64,000 nt of DNA, from assembly GCA_052324925.1 (NCBI GenBank), contig JBQPRE010000001.1; one strand, given 5' to 3'. This DNA comes from Flavimobilis sp052324925. GTDB taxonomy: Bacteria; Actinomycetota; Actinomycetes; Actinomycetales; Cellulomonadaceae. A model generated the notes under the pieces. The model saw only the letters and a list, made by a program, of their open reading frames with translations. It was not told the DNA's origin and made no database searches. How positions within the stretch are numbered: position 1 is the first letter of the stretch; every line of letters begins with the position of its first letter. The translations under genes and the position numbers were made by a program. Shown here one piece after another: positions 58,673 through 64,000 of the stretch.

Positions 58673-60103
58673 CTAACCGGGCACCGGGCCGTCCGGTTCG
58701 CCGTGAGGACCGTCGGGGGAGTCGTCCGCCGAGGCGATGAGACGGTCGACCGCGCCGAGAGGGATCCACACCCAGTCCGGTCGGTTGCCCGCTTCGTAGA
58801 CGACCTCGTAGAGCGCCTTGTCGAGCTCGAACGCCTCGCGCAGTGCGTGCGCGAAATCGTCGTCGGCCGCGGGTGACGCGCTCACGTAGCCCTCGAGGAA
58901 TGCGGCCCGGGCATCGTGCGACCACGTCGCCGACGGAGCCTCACCGATAGCCGCCGCATAGTCGAACGACCGCAGCATGCCCGCGACATCACGCCCCGGG
59001 AGGTCGGGGCGCTGCCGTTCCTCGAGCGACCGCATCGGCTCACCCTCGAAGTCGAGGACCCGCCACGTGCCGTCACCGGCCCGCAGCACCTGGCCGAGGT
59101 GAAGGTCACCGTGGATGTGCTGGAGATCGAGGAGGTCTGCAGCCCCCGCGGGGGTCTCGAGACGCGCGTAGCAGCGTTCGATCGCGGGGAGGCGACCCGA
59201 GAGCGTCGGGGCGCTCGCGGCTGCCGACCGGGCGCGCCGCCGCAGCTCCGAGCGCAGCCACGCGAGGCCGACCGTCTGCCCGGCGGCGGGGAGCGCCGCA
59301 CGCAGCGCGACGTGCATCCCGGCGATCGTTCGGCCGAGCTCGTGCGCCTCTGCCGCGAACGAGAGGTCGCCCGTCGCGTACGCGCACGCGAGCTGGAAGC
59401 CGTCTGCGGCGTCGGGCACGAACTCGGTGAGCACCCCGAGGTCGATCGTCTCGGACTCCCCGGGAACGTCGGCATCACCCGCGAGCTCGAGCCACGCGAG
59501 AGGCGCCGGAACCCCGTCCCACCCTGCCTGGACGAGCGCACGCGGGACATCGACGTCGGGGTTGGCGCCCCGGGCGACCGTCCGAAACACCTTGAGGATC
59601 CCGCCCCCGGCCACAGCGGGCAGGAGGATCGACGTGTTGGACTGCTCGACCGTGAGCATGCGCGCACCCGTGAGATCGATGTCGCTCGGACCTGCGTCGG
59701 CCTCGCCCCACTGCGCGAGGGTGAGCCATGCCTCCCAGAACGACGGGTCGTCGCACGCGTCGACGAGGACCGTGCCGTCGTCGAGCGAGCCGATGTACGT
59801 CGGCGGCGTCTCCTGGCCCACCTCGACGGGCGAAGCCCCGCCCGAGGGCCGCACGATGACGGGCACCTGCACGATGACGGTTGCCTCAGGGGTCGCGACA
59901 CGCATGAGGTGCACGACGGCGTCGGTCTCCGCCACCAGCGCGTACGAACGCCACGGCGTGATCGTCGCGGCGCCCGACTTCACCGGGAACCAGCGGCGCT
60001 CGGGCATCCAGGCGCGCAGGAGCGCGAGCTGCTCGTCGCTCGGCGGTGGTGCCGCGACGAACGGGCCGAGCTGGTCAGTGAGGTCGACGCGGTGACGTGT
60101 CAC
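58673..60103 (-). CDS. mak: Maltokinase
   Basis: Phosphorylates maltose with ATP to maltose-1-phosphate, the GlgE substrate. The 476-residue protein has an N-terminal cap (WMPERRWFPVKSG) and an aminoglycoside-phosphotransferase-like kinase fold with the catalytic loop IHGDLHLGQVL and metal site VLDFEGEPMR. In many actinobacteria it is fused to or next to TreS, as here. GTG 60103 follows AGAGG by 6 bases and lies 19 bases after the treS stop. Confidence 0.93.
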   Translation of the reverse strand: MTRHRVDLTDQLGPFVAAPPPSDEQLALLRAWMPERRWFPVKSGAATITPWRSYALVAETDAVVHLMRVATPEATVIVQVPVIVRPSGGASPVEVGQETPPTYIGSLDDGTVLVDACDDPSFWEAWLTLAQWGEADAGPSDIDLTGARMLTVEQSNTSILLPAVAGGGILKVFRTVARGANPDVDVPRALVQAGWDGVPAPLAWLELAGDADVPGESETIDLGVLTEFVPDAADGFQLACAYATGDLSFAAEAHELGRTIAGMHVALRAALPAAGQTVGLAWLRSELRRRARSAAASAPTLSGRLPAIERCYARLETPAGAADLLDLQHIHGDLHLGQVLRAGDGTWRVLDFEGEPMRSLEERQRPDLPGRDVAGMLRSFDYAAAIGEAPSATWSHDARAAFLEGYVSASPAADDDFAHALREAFELDKALYEVVYEAGNRPDWVWIPLGAVDRLIASADDSPDGPHGEPDGPVPG

Positions 60104-60122
60104 AAGTGTCCTCTCATGCCGT

Positions 60123-61892
60123 TCAGTCCCGCGTGGCCGGTGACGCCGGAGCGAGCTGGATCCAGTGGAAGTCGCGCGCGCCGAACACCCAGCGCAACGT
60201 GCCGTCGGCCCCGACCTGCCCGAGCTCGGCGCCGCCGAACAGGTCGGTGAGGGTCGCGCCCGCATGCTGCGGGAGCGAGAGCGTCGTCGCGCGCGCGGTC
60301 GCTCCGAGGTTGGCGAGGCACAGGAGGCTCTCGTCGGGTGTCGACCGCACGAACGCGAGGACGGACTCGTCGTCCGCGACGACGGGGGTGAACGCGCCCG
60401 TGCCGAACGCGGCGTGACGACGACGGACCGTGAGCATGCCGTGCACCCAGTGGAGGAGCGAGCCGGGCGTTGCGAGCTGAGCCTCGACGTTCGTGCCCTC
60501 GTACGTGTGCCCGAGGGACCTCACGACCGGGAGGTAGAGCTTGCCCGGGTCGGCGGTCGAGAACCCGGCGTTGCGATCCGGGGTCCACTGCATCGGCGTG
60601 CGGACGCCGTCGCGGTCCTCGAGCCAGATGTTGTCACCCATCGAGATCTCGTCGCCGTAGTACAGGCACGGGCTCCCAGGCAGGGAGAGCAGGAGCGCGT
60701 GCGCGAGCTCGATCTCCTTGCGTGAGCCGCCGAGAAGCGGCGCAAGACGCCGACGGATGCCGACGTTCGCGCGCATGCGCGGGTCGGGTGCGTACCAGCC
60801 GTACATGGCCGCGCGCTCCTCCGTCGAGACCATCTCGAGGGTGAGCTCGTCGTGGTTCCTTAGGAACGTCGACCATTGGGCGCCGGCCGGGATCGCGGGC
60901 GTGTCAGCGAGGATCTCGAGGATCTTGGTCGCCTTCTGGTCGCGCAGGGCGTAGTAGATGCGCGGCATGACGGGGAAGTGGAAGCACATGTGGCACTCGG
61001 GTGCCTCGTCGGTCCCGAAGTACTCCACGACCTCGCCCGGCCACTGATTGGCCTCCGCGAGCATGATCGTGCCCGGGAACTCTGCGTCGACCATGGCGCG
61101 CACGCGCGCGAGGAACTCGTGCGTGCGCGGCAGGTTCTCGCAGTTCGTGCCCTCTTCCTCGAACAGGTACGGCACGGCGTCGAGCCGGAAGCCGTCGACC
61201 CCGACGCGGCACCAGAACCGTGCGACATCGAGCATCGCCTCCTGAACCGCAGGGTTCTCGAAGTTGAGGTCGGGCTGGTGGGAGAAGAAGCGGTGCCAGA
61301 AGTACTGGCGGCGCACCGAGTCGAACGTCCAGTTCGACGTCTCGGTGTCGACGAAGATGATGCGGGCGTCGCCGTAGCGAGTCGGGTCGTCGCCCCACAC
61401 GTAGAAGTCGCCGTACGGCCCGTCCGGGTCCTGGCGCGAGGCCTGGAACCACGGGTGCGCGTCGCTCGTATGGTTCATGACGAGGTCGATGACGACGCGC
61501 ATGCCGCGTGCGTGCGCCGCCTCGATGAGCTCCACGAAGTCCTCGAGCGAGCCGTACTGCTCGGCGATGGCCGTGTAGTCGGCGACGTCGTAGCCGCCGT
61601 CACGCAGCGGGGAGGGGTAGAACGGTGGGAGCCACAGGCAGTCGATGCCGAGCCACTGGATGTAGTCGAGCCGGTCGATGAGCCCGCGCAGGTCGCCGGA
61701 ACCGGAGGCGGTCGAGTCCGCGAAGGCGCGGACGAGCACCTCGTAGAAGACCGCCGTGCGGTACCAGTGCGGGTCGTCGGACAGCTCCCGGGGCACCGCG
61801 GGAATGACCGGGCGTCGCTGAGGCGGGAGTGCTGAGACCGCGAGCTGGCCCGTGAGGGGGGCGGGCTCGGGCATGCGCGGGAGAGTCGTCAT
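60123..61892 (-). CDS. treS: Trehalose synthase (maltose-trehalose isomerase)
   Basis: Interconverts trehalose and maltose, feeding maltose to Mak. The 589-residue GH13 enzyme has VVIDLVMNHTSDAHPWF, the nucleophile in VDGFRLDAVPYLFEEE, the acid/base in MLAEANQWPGEV and the transition-state FLRNHDELTLEMV. It is a stand-alone TreS, not a TreS-Mak fusion. The start ATG overlaps the glgE stop by 4 bases. Confidence 0.96.
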   Translation of the reverse strand: MTTLPRMPEPAPLTGQLAVSALPPQRRPVIPAVPRELSDDPHWYRTAVFYEVLVRAFADSTASGSGDLRGLIDRLDYIQWLGIDCLWLPPFYPSPLRDGGYDVADYTAIAEQYGSLEDFVELIEAAHARGMRVVIDLVMNHTSDAHPWFQASRQDPDGPYGDFYVWGDDPTRYGDARIIFVDTETSNWTFDSVRRQYFWHRFFSHQPDLNFENPAVQEAMLDVARFWCRVGVDGFRLDAVPYLFEEEGTNCENLPRTHEFLARVRAMVDAEFPGTIMLAEANQWPGEVVEYFGTDEAPECHMCFHFPVMPRIYYALRDQKATKILEILADTPAIPAGAQWSTFLRNHDELTLEMVSTEERAAMYGWYAPDPRMRANVGIRRRLAPLLGGSRKEIELAHALLLSLPGSPCLYYGDEISMGDNIWLEDRDGVRTPMQWTPDRNAGFSTADPGKLYLPVVRSLGHTYEGTNVEAQLATPGSLLHWVHGMLTVRRRHAAFGTGAFTPVVADDESVLAFVRSTPDESLLCLANLGATARATTLSLPQHAGATLTDLFGGAELGQVGADGTLRWVFGARDFHWIQLAPASPATRD

Positions 61893-63949
61893 GGGGTCAC
61901 CACCTGGATGATGTGGGCGACGCGGCTGGGCTCGAGGCGCACGAACGCGCGTCGACCCCAAGCGTAGGTCTCTCCCGTGAGCAGGTCATGGGCGTTGAAG
62001 CGGGGTTCGTCGTCCCCGGCCGGGGCCAGGCCGAGCGCGACGAGGTCGAGGTCGACCATCGACTCCTGGGGTCCCCACGGGTCGAGGGTGACGACGGTGA
62101 TGACCGTGTCGGGCGTGCCGTCGGACGTGAACTCACCGTCGAGGTGCGCGGAGAACGCGACGACCTGGTCGTTCGTCGTCGGGTGCACCGTGAGGTTGCG
62201 CAGCTGACGCAGCGCGGGGTGCGCGCGCCGGATGTCGTTGAGCCTCGTGAGCAGGGCCGTGAGCTCCGCGGCCTCGGGGGCAGCCCAGTCGCGCGGCTTG
62301 AACTCGTACTTCTCGTTGTCGATCTGCTCCTCCGCGCCGGGGCGTGCGACGCGTTCGGCGAACTCGTAGCCCGCGTAGATGCCCCACGTCGGAGAGCCCA
62401 TCGCGGCGAGGATGGCGCGGATGGCAAAGATCGTCTCGCCGCCGTGCTGCATCGTTGGCGTGAGGATGTCGTGCGTCGTGGGCCAGAAGCTCGGGCGCAT
62501 GACCGAGCCGACCTCGCTCGCGACCTCCTCGAGGTACGACGTGATCTCGTCGCGCGTGTTGCGCCACGTGAAATATGTGTAGGACTGCTGGAAGCCGATG
62601 CGCGCGAGCGTGAGCATCATCGCGGGCCGCGTGAACGCCTCCGCGAGGAAGATCACCTCCGGGTTCGTCGCCCGGATGCTCGTGAGGAGCCCCTCCCAGA
62701 AGTCGAGCGGCTTCGTGTGCGGGTTGTCGACGCGGAACGCCGTGACGCCGTGGCTGATCCAGAGCCGCACGATGCGCTCGATCTCGGCGGCGAGGCCGTC
62801 GGGATCGAGATCGAAGTTCAGCGGGTAGATGTCCTGGTACTTCTTGGGCGGGTTCTCCGCGTACGCGATCGTGCCGTCGACCCGCGTCGTGAACCACTCG
62901 GGGTGCGACGTGACCCACGGGTGGTCGGGGGAGCACTGGAGGGCGAGGTCGAGCGCGACCTCGAGGCCGAGGCTGCGAGCCCGTGCGACGAACGCATCGA
63001 AGTCGTCGAAGGTGCCCAGCTCGGGGTGGATCGCGTCGTGCCCGCCGTCGGCCGAGCCGATCGCGTAGGGCGAGCCCGGGTCGCCGGGGAGCGCCTCGAG
63101 CGAGTTGTTGCGTCCCTTGCGGAACGTCGTCCCGATCGGGTGGACGGGAGTGAGGTAGATGACGTCGAAGCCCATCGCGGCGACGCCCGGCAGCCGTTCG
63201 GCGGCCGTCCGCAGCGTGCCCGAGCGCCACGAGCGCGTCGCGGCGTCGTAGGACGCGCCTTCCGAGCGCGGGAACATCTCGTACCACGCACCAGCGAGGG
63301 CAAGCTCGCGGCTCACGACGAGGGGGTAGTCGGCCGACGGCGAGACGTGGTCCCGCAGCGGGCTACGGTCCGTGAGGACCTCGCGCACCTCAGCGGTGCA
63401 GGCCGCGTCGAGACGTTCGAGAGGCATCGAGCGCGTGTCTGCGAGCGCCGTGCGCGCGTCCGCGACGAGCGTGCGGTCGGCGTCGGTGAGCGTCACCTCG
63501 GACAGGACGCGGTCGAAGACCCGCACGCCCTCGGCGAGCATGAGCTCGACGTCGACCCCTGCCGCGATCTTCACCGACGCGTCGTGGGCCCACGTGCCGT
63601 ACGGGTCCGACCAGCCCTCGACCCGGAAGGTCCATTCACCGACCGTGTCGGGCGCGACGCGCGCCTCCATCCGGTCGAGGCCGGGTGCGATGTCGCGCAT
63701 GCGGGCGGACGCACGGACCGTGCCGTCGGGACCGACGAGCACCGCGGTCGCGCCGACGGCGTCATGACCTTCGCGGAACACGGTTGCCCGGATGGGGATC
63801 GCCTCACCCACGACCGCCTTCGTCGGCCAGCGGCCCTGCTCGACGGTCGGAGACACCTCGACGACGGGGATGCGACCGATCGGGGTGGGGAGGACGGGGA
63901 CGGGCTGCGCGTCGCGACTCGCCAGGGCGGCCGGTGCGCTCGCGCGCAC
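61889..63949 (-). CDS. glgE: Alpha-1,4-glucan:maltose-1-phosphate maltosyltransferase GlgE (5' end may lie beyond the window)
   Basis: Adds maltosyl units from maltose-1-phosphate to a growing alpha-1,4-glucan. At least 686 residues, close to the usual length. An N-terminal domain begins GRIPVVEVSPTVEQGRWP; the GH13 barrel has the nucleophile in TAFRVDNPHTKPLDFWEG, the acid/base in IFLAEAFTRP and the third carboxylate in WPTTHDIL. GTG 63949 gives 25 residues before GRIPVV, similar to known GlgE proteins, but the frame stays open to the window edge with no other start codon, so a longer N-terminus cannot be excluded. First of the four GlgE-pathway genes here. Confidence 0.95.
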   Translation of the reverse strand: MRASAPAALASRDAQPVPVLPTPIGRIPVVEVSPTVEQGRWPTKAVVGEAIPIRATVFREGHDAVGATAVLVGPDGTVRASARMRDIAPGLDRMEARVAPDTVGEWTFRVEGWSDPYGTWAHDASVKIAAGVDVELMLAEGVRVFDRVLSEVTLTDADRTLVADARTALADTRSMPLERLDAACTAEVREVLTDRSPLRDHVSPSADYPLVVSRELALAGAWYEMFPRSEGASYDAATRSWRSGTLRTAAERLPGVAAMGFDVIYLTPVHPIGTTFRKGRNNSLEALPGDPGSPYAIGSADGGHDAIHPELGTFDDFDAFVARARSLGLEVALDLALQCSPDHPWVTSHPEWFTTRVDGTIAYAENPPKKYQDIYPLNFDLDPDGLAAEIERIVRLWISHGVTAFRVDNPHTKPLDFWEGLLTSIRATNPEVIFLAEAFTRPAMMLTLARIGFQQSYTYFTWRNTRDEITSYLEEVASEVGSVMRPSFWPTTHDILTPTMQHGGETIFAIRAILAAMGSPTWGIYAGYEFAERVARPGAEEQIDNEKYEFKPRDWAAPEAAELTALLTRLNDIRRAHPALRQLRNLTVHPTTNDQVVAFSAHLDGEFTSDGTPDTVITVVTLDPWGPQESMVDLDLVALGLAPAGDDEPRFNAHDLLTGETYAWGRRAFVRLEPSRVAHIIQVVTP

Positions 63950-64000
63950 CGTCCGACCCGAGTCCGCGGCGGCACTGACGGGGCGGGGGCGCTTGTTCCT

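Overview
The window is GC-rich DNA from an actinobacterium, most likely in the Micrococcales (Cellulomonas/Sanguibacter-like; this rank is inference). The evidence is pervasive G/C third codon positions, GTG starts, a NucS-type mismatch endonuclease, a PimB-like mannosyltransferase, the GlgE alpha-glucan pathway and class Ib ribonucleotide reductase. AdhE at the left edge suggests a facultative anaerobe. Sugar genes (nagA, a GH31 alpha-xylosidase, a GH1 beta-glucosidase, an acetyl esterase) suggest use of plant or chitin-derived glycans. I see no insertion sequence, phage, CRISPR array or rRNA.

Layout. 1-5.9 kb: partial adhE, an APC permease, an MBL-fold hydrolase divergent from a TetR gene with a 23-bp palindromic operator between them, tRNA-Arg(CCG) and a GntR/FadR regulator. 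6.1-13.5 kb: a small membrane protein, argS-lysA, then hom-thrC-thrB. 13.8-15.9 kb: rho with a long Arg/Gln-rich insertion. 16-17 kb: a pimB-like gene on the minus strand. 17.3-21.5 kb: rpmE-prfA-prmC-tsaC-wecA-like. 21.5-29.7 kb: atpI-like, atpBEFHAGDC and a DUF2550 gene. 29.8-31 kb: an SRPBCC protein and nucS.

31.1-38.5 kb is a sugar-use block: nagA, a LacI regulator, a GH31 alpha-xylosidase, a GH1 beta-glucosidase and an acetyl esterase. Two matching LacI-type operators lie in front of the GH31 and GH1 genes. 38.5-43.6 kb: a regulatory intergenic region with two NrdR-box-like sites, then nrdH-nrdI-nrdE-(DUF3592-like)-nrdF. 43.7-56.3 kb is mixed: a KstD-like flavoprotein divergent from a TetR gene, a phosphoribosyltransferase, an FKBP lipoprotein, two alpha/beta hydrolases, a 740-residue hendecad coiled-coil protein, a repeat-rich membrane protein, a lipoprotein and a thioredoxin-fold/TPR protein. 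56.4-64 kb: glgB, mak, treS and glgE, all on the minus strand.

Much of the gene order (argS-lysA-hom-thrC-thrB-rho-rpmE-prfA-prmC-tsaC-wecA-atpI-atpBEFHAGDC-DUF2550-nucS ... Trx/TPR-glgB-glgE) matches the order I recall from mycobacteria (Rv1292-Rv1327c). The sugar, nrd and kstD-like/tetR modules look like lineage-specific insertions into that backbone. Nothing here is clearly a new defence or mobile system. The best leads are the LacI-controlled GH31/GH1 regulon, the unbroken 11-residue coiled-coil repeat, the Rho insertion and the two TetR operator/target pairs.
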